Below, piece by piece: positions 47,081 through 56,318 of a stretch of 64,000 nucleotides of DNA. Each line of letters starts with the position of its first letter. Position 1 is the first letter of the stretch. Source of the stretch: CAVSWT01 sp963731745 (GTDB lineage: Bacteria; Bacteroidota; Ignavibacteria; Ignavibacteriales; Ignavibacteriaceae); contig CAVSWT010000009.1 in assembly GCA_963731745.1 (NCBI GenBank), positions 124,001 to 188,000 of the forward strand, read 5' to 3'. The notes beneath the pieces were generated by a model. That model was not told where the DNA came from, ran no database searches, and was given only the letters and a program-made list of their open reading frames with translations. A program made the translations under genes and the position numbers.

Positions 47081-50000
47081 TTACTTTAAGAGCACAAGTT
47101 TTTTAGTTGAAACAAAGTCATTAACTTTTACCTGATACAAGTACACGCCACTCGCTAATTTACCTGCATTAAATTCTACACTATATTTTCCGGTAGCTTT
47201 GTTTTCATTTACAAGTACAGCAACTTCTTTTCCCAATACATCATAAATTTTTAATGTTACAAATCCATCTTTTGGGATTTGGTAATTTATGGATGTGGTG
47301 GGGTTGAATGGATTGGGATAATTTTGATCAAGTGCGTAATCCTTTATTAATACCAAATCCTTATAATTAATTCCCTTTATATCCACTTTTGCTAAATTAT
47401 CTGACTTAACGTCTGAGTAGCTTTCTGTAAGTAAACATTTGCCGTTAAAATTATTTCCTGTTGTTATTTTAAAGCATACATTTTTATTCCCGCCTATACC
47501 TTTGGGATTTAGCTTGTATGCTTGTTCCTCAAATTTGGGCAGATTATTTTCATCAAATTCAATTTTTGCCATATTGATTAATGTCTTCCCGCTTTCTGCA
47601 TCCGCTAAATCTAATATGTAAGATATTGAATTATTATTATCCAATAATTTAGATACATTTTTTACTTCAGCATTTTGTAGTGTGATGCCGTAATGAATCT
47701 CAAAATTAATACCACTATTATCGTTCATCGTAAATGGCTGGCTAATTAAATATGCGTTTAAGTCTGTTAAATTATCAATAACAGTTGTATCCGTTGTTTT
47801 TATGAAATCAACCGGTTGATTGTCAACAGCAATATTCTTCAGCATAAAGAAAAACCCTATTGAATCCTTTACGATAGAGGCTCCTCTTCCAATATTCAGA
47901 TTGCTGGCTATGCTTGATTTCTGTAAACCATATTTACTGCCTATACTCGGTGAAGTCTTAAAGAAATACGGCTGTGTTTGATTATTATATACTGACGCAT
48001 ACATATAATTTTTGTTTACTCCGTTACTTAGTTGAACCGCTTGCCCGGTTGTATTAAGGTCATAAATATTTGATAAAGTCGCATTGTCAGTAAATTTTGT
48101 GCTGTTGCCGCTAACTTCATTCCAAATCACAAAATAACTTGTGTTGTCATCTGATTTAGTAACCTGGGGAGTTCGTGCGTTACTTCCGAAATACCAAAAA
48201 TGATAATAATTAGAACTTCTAAACACCACTGTAGAACTTGAGCCAGGATAAGATTGTCCTAGCCAGCAACACCTTGCCCAACCATCAGGTAAAGCCACAA
48301 TTGATGGACTTGAGTTAAATGAATAAGAGCCAGTTGATAAATTCTGTTCATTCATTATATTTATGCTCCAATCATCAGGATCGTTTATATGATTCGTATA
48401 AAAGACAAATTTTATATATTCTATATTATAATTATTAACATAAATTAAATGATATCTTCCATCAGCATCTACAGCCATTGAAGGGCTGCTGCAAGCACCT
48501 GTATGTAATGATTCTATAGTACTTTTCCAATCGGCCGTTACATGAGTAATTGGCCCATCCTCAACGTATCCGTAAGCGCACTTAATATTTCCGGATTGCT
48601 CCCATATTGTAACTATACTGCTGTAAGGAGTGGCAAATGAAAAATTTGTGCTTGGGTTTAGATTTAATGCCGATGTATTGCTAATTGAAAAAGAACCCAC
48701 TGTTTGGGACTGCTGCAAACCTTTATAATAACTTATTAGTTTTATTATAGAACTTGTTGAACCAGAAGGGATTTCCTGGAATGTAAGGAGCACTGTTTGT
48801 CCGTCTGTAAAAAGCGAAGGATTTTTGGCGGTGCTGTTTGCGCTATTAAAAGGCTTTCCATTATTCTCAAGAACCGAGGTCCCGTTTTCTGACTTTGATT
48901 CAAGCCAGACAGAACCCATGCTTTCATAAGTTGAATATAATGTTCCATCGGATGTTTCGATAATCTTTCTTTGGCTGTTGTTTGCAAAAGCATTTGCATT
49001 ATTTGAGAGCTGCGTGCCTTTTAAGTTTGCTTGTACAGTTGTTCCACTGTTGGTAAATACTACCCCTGTAGTTGCAGAGTTGACATCTTGAAAATTTGCA
49101 CCGGATGAAATCCAATTCTGAAAATAAAGCAAATGGTTAGTGCCGCCAACCGATACGGTTTGATTTGATGGAAAACTTACCGAATAATATGGAGGTTGCC
49201 AGTCGGCACCTTGATTTAAGAATACGCCACCTTTAGTTTGATTGTATGCCCCTGTCATTGGTGTGCTTGTTCGAGAAAGTGGGGCATATGCTGATGCAAA
49301 ATCGTTGCCTTGCCAGCCTGTAATGCTATTAACTAAATACCATGGATCATTAAACTGTAAGTATATATTGCTCAAAGAAGGTACTTCTGATGAAGAGACC
49401 GTAATGGTTGCTGGCTGAAGCATTTCAAAATCTGCTATTTCCGGGAGATCAACAGATACAGTTCTTCTAATTAGATAATCTCCATTATTGTCATTCCAAT
49501 GTAAATGTTTTGTATATGTATTAAACCGTTCATTGTTTGTTCCAACGGTAGATGATGTAACACCTTTTGAGAAAACACCATATTCTCCCGAAGGAATACT
49601 ACCTTGGTAACCTACTTTAAATGACCCGCCTAAGTTAGTGCTTCCCGATCTGTTTTCCACATAAACCGGTGCCCCAAAATGACTGTCATCTTTTGTGCGC
49701 CCCCATACATCCCAAATATTGTAGACTCCATTTGCCCATACTTGTGTGAGTATATCACCCTCGGCATTATTCAATGTATATACACCGGTTTCTGGGTTTA
49801 TAATTAATCTAGTATCATGATTCGGATAATATTCAAATGCCCAATTTTGATCCCTAAAATCAATTGAAAATTCCGAAATGATATAACCGTGATTATTCAT
49901 ATCTCTAATTGTGAAATGTATATATCCCCACGGCATTACTGGATTATCATCAATATCAGTAGGCGCGTCCCATACATTCGTAGTCATTTCTACTGGACCC

Positions 50001-50173
50001 TGGTAGTATGTTACGCGGGTAGCATCCTTATCCCACGCATATGCAATCCCACTTACTGTAGCAGTAACTGAAATATAAGTTGGTGCTACTACTATAAATT
50101 CACCAGGGCCAGCGTAAGCTTTGTAAATTATGAGGGTTATTAAAATGACAAAATAAAAAAAAATTTTCTTCAT
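47081..50173 (-). CDS. Large secreted protein with T9SS type A sorting domain
   Basis: The 1030-residue protein has a signal peptide (MKKIFFYFVILITLIIYKAYA) and AGGAGGAAAACC before the start. The body is beta-rich, with a central part (about residues 430-700) whose repeats look like propeller blades of the sialidase/BNR kind (SSPSIVALPDGWARCCWLGQ, SPSMAVDADGRYHLIYVNN). The end has NYPNPFNPTTSINYQIPKDG and STKKLVLLK, a T9SS sorting domain. No catalytic motif was recognised. It stands alone, separated by a terminator from the flagellar run. Confidence 0.85.
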   Translation of the reverse strand: MKKIFFYFVILITLIIYKAYAGPGEFIVVAPTYISVTATVSGIAYAWDKDATRVTYYQGPVEMTTNVWDAPTDIDDNPVMPWGYIHFTIRDMNNHGYIISEFSIDFRDQNWAFEYYPNHDTRLIINPETGVYTLNNAEGDILTQVWANGVYNIWDVWGRTKDDSHFGAPVYVENRSGSTNLGGSFKVGYQGSIPSGEYGVFSKGVTSSTVGTNNERFNTYTKHLHWNDNNGDYLIRRTVSVDLPEIADFEMLQPATITVSSSEVPSLSNIYLQFNDPWYLVNSITGWQGNDFASAYAPLSRTSTPMTGAYNQTKGGVFLNQGADWQPPYYSVSFPSNQTVSVGGTNHLLYFQNWISSGANFQDVNSATTGVVFTNSGTTVQANLKGTQLSNNANAFANNSQRKIIETSDGTLYSTYESMGSVWLESKSENGTSVLENNGKPFNSANSTAKNPSLFTDGQTVLLTFQEIPSGSTSSIIKLISYYKGLQQSQTVGSFSISNTSALNLNPSTNFSFATPYSSIVTIWEQSGNIKCAYGYVEDGPITHVTADWKSTIESLHTGACSSPSMAVDADGRYHLIYVNNYNIEYIKFVFYTNHINDPDDWSINIMNEQNLSTGSYSFNSSPSIVALPDGWARCCWLGQSYPGSSSTVVFRSSNYYHFWYFGSNARTPQVTKSDDNTSYFVIWNEVSGNSTKFTDNATLSNIYDLNTTGQAVQLSNGVNKNYMYASVYNNQTQPYFFKTSPSIGSKYGLQKSSIASNLNIGRGASIVKDSIGFFFMLKNIAVDNQPVDFIKTTDTTVIDNLTDLNAYLISQPFTMNDNSGINFEIHYGITLQNAEVKNVSKLLDNNNSISYILDLADAESGKTLINMAKIEFDENNLPKFEEQAYKLNPKGIGGNKNVCFKITTGNNFNGKCLLTESYSDVKSDNLAKVDIKGINYKDLVLIKDYALDQNYPNPFNPTTSINYQIPKDGFVTLKIYDVLGKEVAVLVNENKATGKYSVEFNAGKLASGVYLYQVKVNDFVSTKKLVLLK

Positions 50174-50237
50174 GGTTTTCCTCCTGTTAATAATTATTAG
50201 AATTGATTTTAGTAATTCTTCCCTTTTTCCCCTTTTT

Positions 50238-51329
50238 TTAATTTCTTCTGCCTATTAATATTCTGCCTTTATGATCTGTTGTTTCAGCATCAACACCAAC
50301 CGCTACAATAGTATTTTCTGATACGGCAATTGAATAAAGCGGTTTTACTGGTCTCTGTAGATAACTTGGAGTTTCTTGAAACCAAGTAGCTCCATTGTAA
50401 TGCCAGATTGACCCGTCAGAACATGATACTGCAATATTGTTCTCCGCACTGCCTCTAATTCTATAAGGTGCTAACTGCAGTGGAAGAACTTTCTTGGTTG
50501 TATCACTTCCGTTTAATGGTGTACGGTAAATTCCATCTCCGGCACCGACATATAAATACTTATCTCCAGCCCAAATTGTTGAAACGAGATAACCGTAAGG
50601 CGGAGTATTAACAGCATTAGACGACCAAATAGTTTTCCATGTGGTTCCGTCAAATTTAAGTATACTGCTTTGAGAATAATCCATAGCATAACCGCACGCC
50701 CATATACTTTTGCCATCATTATTTCCCCAGATATCAGTTAAGTCAGTTGATGTGCCGCTAGCCATTTTATCCCAATTGCCATTGTTGTAATGTGTTATGT
50801 TACCATTGCTACCAACTGAATACAAATCATTGCTTATTCCTTTCCAGAATTTGCGAATTGAGCCAGTAAGTATAGGTCTTATACTACAATCAGGAATATT
50901 CGTAATTCCATTAAACCATCCAATACTCCCGCCGCTTGTTAGAACAATATTACTATCTGAAAAAGCTAATATCGATTTCAAGCTTGAGTATGTTACTGGA
51001 TTACAATCGCTTAGCATATTTATCCTATTTAATTTCCAGTCAATTCCTCCCCAATGTATTGCATTATAAGCATTATAATCCGGCTGCCCGGTAGAATCAT
51101 TCAAATAAACTGAACCAACAGCCCATATATCACTGTCGTTAATAATAGCCACATCTTTTAGTGAACTTGGGCTTGCACCGTCATCTCCAAATTCAAATGT
51201 TTGCCAGGTAAAGCTGTGGCTGGTTGTGTCCGGCTCTTCTTTAGGAGGAGGTGTTATTGGATTTTGCTTACAGTTAAAGTTTAGGAATAATGATATAAAT
51301 AATAATATGATAAAAATGATTTTAGTCAT
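50238..51329 (-). CDS. Lipoprotein with beta-propeller-like repeats
   Basis: The 363 residues begin with a lipoprotein signal (MTKIIFIILLFISLFLNFNC, lipidated Cys at 20) and a Pro-rich linker. Repeated segments such as SLKDVAIINDSDIWAVGSVY, DLTDIWGNNDGKSIWACGYA and PLYSIAVSENTIVAVGV suggest a propeller of the glucosyltransferase-annotated/BNR type often found in Bacteroidota. No enzymatic motif is seen. It precedes the large T9SS gene by 64 bases in the same direction, so the two could be expressed together. Confidence 0.75.
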   Translation of the reverse strand: MTKIIFIILLFISLFLNFNCKQNPITPPPKEEPDTTSHSFTWQTFEFGDDGASPSSLKDVAIINDSDIWAVGSVYLNDSTGQPDYNAYNAIHWGGIDWKLNRINMLSDCNPVTYSSLKSILAFSDSNIVLTSGGSIGWFNGITNIPDCSIRPILTGSIRKFWKGISNDLYSVGSNGNITHYNNGNWDKMASGTSTDLTDIWGNNDGKSIWACGYAMDYSQSSILKFDGTTWKTIWSSNAVNTPPYGYLVSTIWAGDKYLYVGAGDGIYRTPLNGSDTTKKVLPLQLAPYRIRGSAENNIAVSCSDGSIWHYNGATWFQETPSYLQRPVKPLYSIAVSENTIVAVGVDAETTDHKGRILIGRRN

Positions 51330-51714
51330 TTGAATATTGCTCTTTTTATGAAATTTGTTTTAATATTAAATCTCTGGTTATCAAAGAAGCTTTTATATAA
51401 TCGTTGGAAGTTTAAAATTAAAATGAAAAAATTTGGCTGGCTTTCAGAATAGACTATCATCAATACCCCATATTATCAGTAAAGATTAAATATCTACATC
51501 ACCAACGTGCTTAAAATAAAATTCATTGTCAAATCTACTTATCGGTAGATAGGTTATATTTTTGTAACGTTCTTTAAGCTATTGTTAAATAATATTTTGT
51601 AATGTAAATATTTTTTTGTGAAAATATGTTTACTATAAATATTATGCTTACTTTATTTTTTATTATTAAATTTAACCTCAACAGAGGAAAGTATTTAACA
51701 ATAATAAAAACACA
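51330..51714. other. Divergent intergenic region of 385 bases
   Basis: It separates the lipoprotein gene from the restriction-modification gene. It is AT-rich and must hold promoters for both. TACCCCA-N6-CAGTAAA at 51464 resembles a sequence at 62184. I see no gene. Confidence 0.5.
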
Positions 51715-54700
51715 ATGCCTGCACCAGAATCAATTCATAACTTAATTGAAACATTCGAAAGAAACATCGCCTCTTATAAATCGGGGAACTATAACGAGAC
51801 TCAAGTACGCCTGGAATTCATCAATCCTTTTTTTGAAGCGCTGGGCTGGGATGTTAGAAATACTTCCGGTTATGCGGAAGCTTATAAAGATGTAATTCAT
51901 GAGTACTCGCAAAAAACTACCGACTCTGTTGAAGCACCGGATTACTGCTTCCGAATAGGCGGCACAAGAAAATTTTTTATTGAAGCTAAGAAGCCAAGCG
52001 TAAATTTAAAAGATGATATTCATCCAGCATTTCAATTACGAAGATACGCCTGGTCTGCAAAGCTGCCGTTAAGTGTGCTTACCGACTTTGAAGAACTTGC
52101 CGTTTATGACTGCCGCATTCCCCCAAAGAAAAATGATAAAGCTTCAACTGCAAGAGTTATGTATTTTCATTACAAAGATTATTTGGAAAAATGGGATGAG
52201 ATTGAATCCATTTTTTCAAGGGAAGCAATTCTTAAAGGTTCGTTCGATAAGTTTGCCGAAACAAATAAAAGCAAAAGAGGAACAGCAGAAGTTGACGATA
52301 CATTCTTAAAAGTGATTGAAGAATGGCGCGAATTTCTGGCAAGAAATATTGCGCTGCGTAATGAAAATCTTTCCACACGAGAGCTTAATTATGCCGTTCA
52401 AAAAACTATCGACAGAATCATATTTTTAAGAATTTGCGAAGATAGGGGTATTGAAGAATACGGACAATTGTTAAATCTGCTTAACGGTGCAAATGTTTAC
52501 CAAAGAATGATACAAATTTTTACTCGTGCCGATGAAAAATATAATTCAGGCTTATTCCATTTCGAAATAGAAAAATCCAGAGCGGAAAGCCCCGATGAGC
52601 TAACACCGCATCTTGAAATTGATGATAAAGTATTAAAAGAAATTATTAAGCACTTATATTATCCCGAGTCCCCTTTTGAGTTTTCGGTTTTGCCTGCTGA
52701 TATACTTGGACAGGTTTATGAACAGTTCCTTGGAAAAGTTATAAGGCTAACCGACGGACACCGTGCAATTATTGAAGACAAGCCGGAAGTTAAAAAAGCC
52801 GGCGGCGTTTATTACACTCCGACTTATATTGTAAAATACATTGTTGAAAATACTCTTGGTAAACTTTTAACCCAACCTACTTCCTCCCCTTCTCCAAAGG
52901 GGAGGACTAAGGAGGGGTTAAATACGCCTAAGGGAGTAAGTAAAATAAAAGTACTCGACCCCGCATGCGGCTCAGGTTCATTTTTGCTTGAAGCATACCA
53001 ATACCTTTTAGATTGGCATTTAAAATATTACACATTTGATGTAGAGACGCTACGGTGGAGCGTCTCAAACAAGAATCCAGTTTTGTACCAGGCTGCAAAC
53101 GGAGAGTACCGTTTAACAACCGGAGAAAGAAAAAGAATTCTCTTAAATAATATTTACGGAGTTGATATTGACTCCCAGGCTGTTGAAGTAACAAAGCTTT
53201 CTCTTTTACTAAAAGTATTGGAAGGTGAAAGCGATGAGTCTTTATCTTCCCAATTAAAAATGTTCCATGAAAGGGCGCTGCCCGACCTGGGAGAAAATAT
53301 TAAATGCGGCAACTCGCTTATTGGCCCTGATTTTTATGATGATTTATTTTCAAACAATGTAGGGGCGAATGGCAATTCGCCCTTACAAGGGAAAAGTGAA
53401 TTGACCGATGATGAACGTTTGAGAATAAATGTTTTTGACTGGAAGAATGAATTTAAAGAGATAATGAGTAATGGCGGTTTTGATGTGGTGATTGGGAACC
53501 CGCCGTATGTAAGGCAAGAATTGATTTCGATTCATAAGGATTATTTTCAAGAAAAATATTTCGTCTTTGATAATATGGCAGATTTATACTCTTATTTTAT
53601 GGAAAAAGGTATAAAATTATTAAATGATAAAGGTTGGTTTTGTTATATAGTATCAAATAAATGGATGAGAGCCAACTACGGAGAAAAATTAAGAGAATTT
53701 TTAAGGGGATATAATATTCAGCAAATTATCGATTTTGGAGACCTTGCTGTCTTTAAAAATGCTACTACATATCCTTGTATAATTGTATTGAATAGAGAAG
53801 AAAAAAGTGTTTATACAAATGTAACTGAAATTAAGAACCTAGATTTCTTTGATTTACAAGAAGTGGTAAATAAACAATCATATAAAACGGATATGACAAA
53901 TTATAGTAAAGAGGGTTGGTATTTATCAAATAAAGAAACTTTGAAATTAATATTAAAACTTGGGCAAAACTCTACTCGTTTTGGAGATATTGTTAAGAAA
54001 AAAATTTACAGAGGAATTATTACAGGATTAGATAAGGCATTCATTCTTGATGAAAAAACTAAGAATGAAATTGTTAATGAAGATAGAAACAGTGAAAAAA
54101 TTATTAAACCATATATAATTGGTCGAGATGTGCAAAGATATAGTGTCCCTCTCTCAAATAGATATCTTATCTATATTCCTAACGGTTGGACAAAAAATAA
54201 TTCTGGAAATTCAATTAACAAATGGCAATGGTTTAGAAATAATTATCCAACTATAGCGAAACATTTAACCCCATTTGAAGAAGTTGCAAAAAAAAGGTGG
54301 GACAAAGGAGAATATTGGTGGGAACTTAGACCTTGTGATTATTATGATAAGTTAGAAATGCCAAAGTTAGTTTATCTAAAGTTTCAAGTTAAACCACAGT
54401 TTACTATTGATATTTCTGGACAGATTGTAAATAGTGCGGTTTGGTTTATCCCGGGAACCAACGAGTTTTTACTTGGAATATTAAATTCAAAATTAGGATG
54501 GTTTTTTATAAATACTTACTGCACTAAAATTCAAAGTGGTTATCAATTGATATACAAGTACTTGGAAAAAATCCCAATAAAAGACTCAGATGAAAATCTA
54601 AGAAGTAAAATAATTACGATTGTTAAGTATATGATTGAGTTGAATACAAATCTTTTAAAAGTAAAAACACCTCAAGAAAAAACCGCACTCCAAAGACAAA

Positions 54701-54789
54701 TAGCGGCAACAGACAAACAAATAGACCAATTAGTTTACCAGCTTTATGGTTTAACAGAAGAAGAAATTAGGATTGTGGAAGGGGAATGA
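51715..54789 (+). CDS. Single-chain restriction-modification enzyme, Eco57I/type IIG-like
   Basis: The 1024 residues carry an N-terminal nuclease domain with the PD-(D/E)xK pattern (D76 in APDYCF, E90 and K92 in FFIEAKKPS), a helical part, and an N6-adenine methyltransferase: motif I VLDPACGSGSFLLEAY (about residue 413) and motif IV NPPYV (about 595). The C-terminal part (FIPGTNEFLLGILNSKLGWF, then KIQSGYQLIYKYLEKIPI) is a target-recognition domain like those of TaqI-type enzymes. Such proteins both methylate and cut DNA. Three palindromic repeats lie inside the gene in frame. It is coupled by ATGA to the HEPN-motif gene. Confidence 0.92.
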   Translation: MPAPESIHNLIETFERNIASYKSGNYNETQVRLEFINPFFEALGWDVRNTSGYAEAYKDVIHEYSQKTTDSVEAPDYCFRIGGTRKFFIEAKKPSVNLKDDIHPAFQLRRYAWSAKLPLSVLTDFEELAVYDCRIPPKKNDKASTARVMYFHYKDYLEKWDEIESIFSREAILKGSFDKFAETNKSKRGTAEVDDTFLKVIEEWREFLARNIALRNENLSTRELNYAVQKTIDRIIFLRICEDRGIEEYGQLLNLLNGANVYQRMIQIFTRADEKYNSGLFHFEIEKSRAESPDELTPHLEIDDKVLKEIIKHLYYPESPFEFSVLPADILGQVYEQFLGKVIRLTDGHRAIIEDKPEVKKAGGVYYTPTYIVKYIVENTLGKLLTQPTSSPSPKGRTKEGLNTPKGVSKIKVLDPACGSGSFLLEAYQYLLDWHLKYYTFDVETLRWSVSNKNPVLYQAANGEYRLTTGERKRILLNNIYGVDIDSQAVEVTKLSLLLKVLEGESDESLSSQLKMFHERALPDLGENIKCGNSLIGPDFYDDLFSNNVGANGNSPLQGKSELTDDERLRINVFDWKNEFKEIMSNGGFDVVIGNPPYVRQELISIHKDYFQEKYFVFDNMADLYSYFMEKGIKLLNDKGWFCYIVSNKWMRANYGEKLREFLRGYNIQQIIDFGDLAVFKNATTYPCIIVLNREEKSVYTNVTEIKNLDFFDLQEVVNKQSYKTDMTNYSKEGWYLSNKETLKLILKLGQNSTRFGDIVKKKIYRGIITGLDKAFILDEKTKNEIVNEDRNSEKIIKPYIIGRDVQRYSVPLSNRYLIYIPNGWTKNNSGNSINKWQWFRNNYPTIAKHLTPFEEVAKKRWDKGEYWWELRPCDYYDKLEMPKLVYLKFQVKPQFTIDISGQIVNSAVWFIPGTNEFLLGILNSKLGWFFINTYCTKIQSGYQLIYKYLEKIPIKDSDENLRSKIITIVKYMIELNTNLLKVKTPQEKTALQRQIAATDKQIDQLVYQLYGLTEEEIRIVEGE
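52883..52905. repeat. Palindromic repeat A, in frame inside the R-M gene
   Basis: CCTCCCC and GGGGAGG form a stem inside a C/T- then G-rich block (about 52871-52920). It encodes the low-complexity insert TSSPSPKGRTKEG around residues 387-400, just before methyltransferase motif I. Dispersed sequences of this type are common in Bacteroidota-group genomes. Confidence 0.65.
53044..53066. repeat. Palindromic repeat B, in frame inside the R-M gene
   Basis: GAGACGCT and AGCGTCTC pair perfectly around ACGGTGG. It codes for ETLRWSVS near residue 445, after motif I. The sequence type (GTAGAGACGC...GCGTCTC) is a known dispersed hairpin form in several phyla. Confidence 0.7.
53359..53386. repeat. Palindromic repeat C, in frame inside the R-M gene
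   Basis: GTAGGGGCGAAT and ATTCGCCCTTAC pair over 12 positions with one G-T wobble around GGCA. It encodes VGANGNSPLQ near residue 550, before motif IV. The GTAGGGGCGA opening is shared with the repeats at 56206 and 56610. Confidence 0.75.
54716..54789 (+). repeat. Direct repeat, copy 1 (3' end of the R-M gene)
   Basis: This 74-base stretch encodes the last residues of the R-M protein (KQIDQLVYQLYGLTEEEIRI and the end). It matches 56103-56176 at 70 of 74 positions by my alignment, with the first 51 bases identical. The two copies flank the HEPN-motif gene. Confidence 0.85.
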
Positions 54790-56099
54790 AATACTTTGAT
54801 CAACATTATAGATTTCTCGGGGATATTATAAATTCAAACAATAAAGTTGAAAATGTCCTATGTGAATTAAATACAAATATAGTAGATACAAACAATATGG
54901 AAGTAAAATTATTTCCTACTGACAAAAGTATCTTACCTTTAATTTCGAAATTAGATTATAAGAAACCAATAAAAGTTTATTCTAAAGACTATTATACTTC
55001 GATCTATTTGGAAACTACATTTAAGAATTTTAGCGAAAGTGAACTTTCAGGTCAATATGCAATTTTTAATGTAAATCACTTTGAGGAAGTTGAGAGAGAT
55101 TTTAAATTAAATAAATTTAAAAAATTACATCTTTCATTTTATATACCTTCTTCATCAATATTTTCAAGAAATAGACACTTCACAAATCATTATACTAAAG
55201 GTATTTTATCTGGCTGGATTGAAAAAAAAGAAAAACATAAAATAAATGAAGAATGGACAGATGAAAGATATACAGTAAAATCAAATTTAGGCTTTTTTGA
55301 GGTGATCCCATCATTTCTTTTTGGAGATTTAAATAATGAAATTTCCAATAAGAAAGGTAAGTTCTTAATTGATCAAATCATCTTAAATATAGATTTAAAA
55401 AATAAAAGAGGATTAAACTATAATTTGATTAATATGATTACTGAAGAGGTAGATTCTTATCTTAGAATTATATCTTTTTTAGAAGGTGAATTCATTAAAT
55501 GGAATCATATTAAAATTACTGGGAAGAATAAGAACACGATTATTCATAAAAAAAGTATATCAAGATGGATTTCCCCACTAAAAAATAATTTTAAAGATGT
55601 TAACTTTTATAAAAGAAATAGAGCAAAATATTTAGATCTAAGTTCTGCACTTTTTTATAGTTACAAAAAAATTAACCATGACAAAAGAATGGAGATTGAC
55701 AGAATTATAGACAGATTTATTATTGCGTCAACAGGAGATAAAATAGATACTCAAATAATATATTGGCATTCTTGCCTTGATATTTTGCTAAAATTATTTT
55801 CTGCCAAGGGTAAATCATTTACACATAAACTGATATACGTTTGCAAAACAAATAATATTGATTGGCTAGATTTATTTGCATATCTAACCGAAGAAAGTCT
55901 TAAACAAAAAAAAGAAATTGAAATAAATAAAATTCGAAATGATATTATACATTATGGAGTACACCCGGTAAATTATGATAGAATAATTAAAGAATTGCCT
56001 AATGTTAAATCAATGTGTGAAAGGCTCATTTGTAAAGTATTAGGTGTCGATTACAGAAATACCTGTATAGGTAAATATAAAAAAGGATTTTTAAACTAG
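54786..56099 (+). CDS. HEPN-motif protein coupled to the R-M enzyme, possible defence effector
   Basis: The 437-residue protein has no signal peptide or membrane helix. The C-terminal third is helical and contains RNDIIH (R384 to H389), the RxxxxH motif of HEPN ribonucleases, preceded by a helix like those of ApeA-type HEPN domains (IIYWHSCLDILLKLFSAKGK). The N-terminal two thirds are beta-rich and unrecognised. Its ATG overlaps the R-M stop (ATGA). The codon use is more AT-rich than that of the R-M gene. HEPN proteins next to restriction systems often act in abortive defence, so an RNase effector is plausible but unproven. Confidence 0.7.
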   Translation: MKYFDQHYRFLGDIINSNNKVENVLCELNTNIVDTNNMEVKLFPTDKSILPLISKLDYKKPIKVYSKDYYTSIYLETTFKNFSESELSGQYAIFNVNHFEEVERDFKLNKFKKLHLSFYIPSSSIFSRNRHFTNHYTKGILSGWIEKKEKHKINEEWTDERYTVKSNLGFFEVIPSFLFGDLNNEISNKKGKFLIDQIILNIDLKNKRGLNYNLINMITEEVDSYLRIISFLEGEFIKWNHIKITGKNKNTIIHKKSISRWISPLKNNFKDVNFYKRNRAKYLDLSSALFYSYKKINHDKRMEIDRIIDRFIIASTGDKIDTQIIYWHSCLDILLKLFSAKGKSFTHKLIYVCKTNNIDWLDLFAYLTEESLKQKKEIEINKIRNDIIHYGVHPVNYDRIIKELPNVKSMCERLICKVLGVDYRNTCIGKYKKGFLN

Positions 56100-56102
56100 A
56101 TT

Positions 56103-56176
56103 AACAAATAGACCAATTAGTTTACCAGCTTTATGGTTTAACAGAAGAAGAAATAATGATTGTGGAAGGAGCATGA
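56103..56176 (+). repeat. Direct repeat, copy 2 (orphan 3' end of an R-M gene)
   Basis: The segment still reads KQIDQLVYQLYGLTEEEIMI and the stop, but has no upstream gene body. It begins three bases after the HEPN gene stop. It is a remnant left when the HEPN gene entered, or the end of a second R-M allele. Confidence 0.85.
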
Positions 56177-56205
56177 CAAATTTTTAAGTTATTTATTTAA
56201 ACAAC

Positions 56206-56234
56206 GTAGGGGCAACCCGCCGGGTCGCCCCCAA
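56206..56234. repeat. REP-like palindrome D upstream of the transposase
   Basis: GGGGCAACCCG and CGGGTCGCCCC form a stem with one mismatch and a one-base loop, flanked by GTA and AAC. It is the same family as the repeat inside the transposase gene at 56610 and lies 85 bases before that gene. Confidence 0.8.
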
Positions 56235-56318
56235 CATGGCAATAATATTATTAAAAAAATAGAAAATAAAAATAACGCAAAAACGATTAGGGAGTAATCA
56301 CAACAATAGAATTTATCA

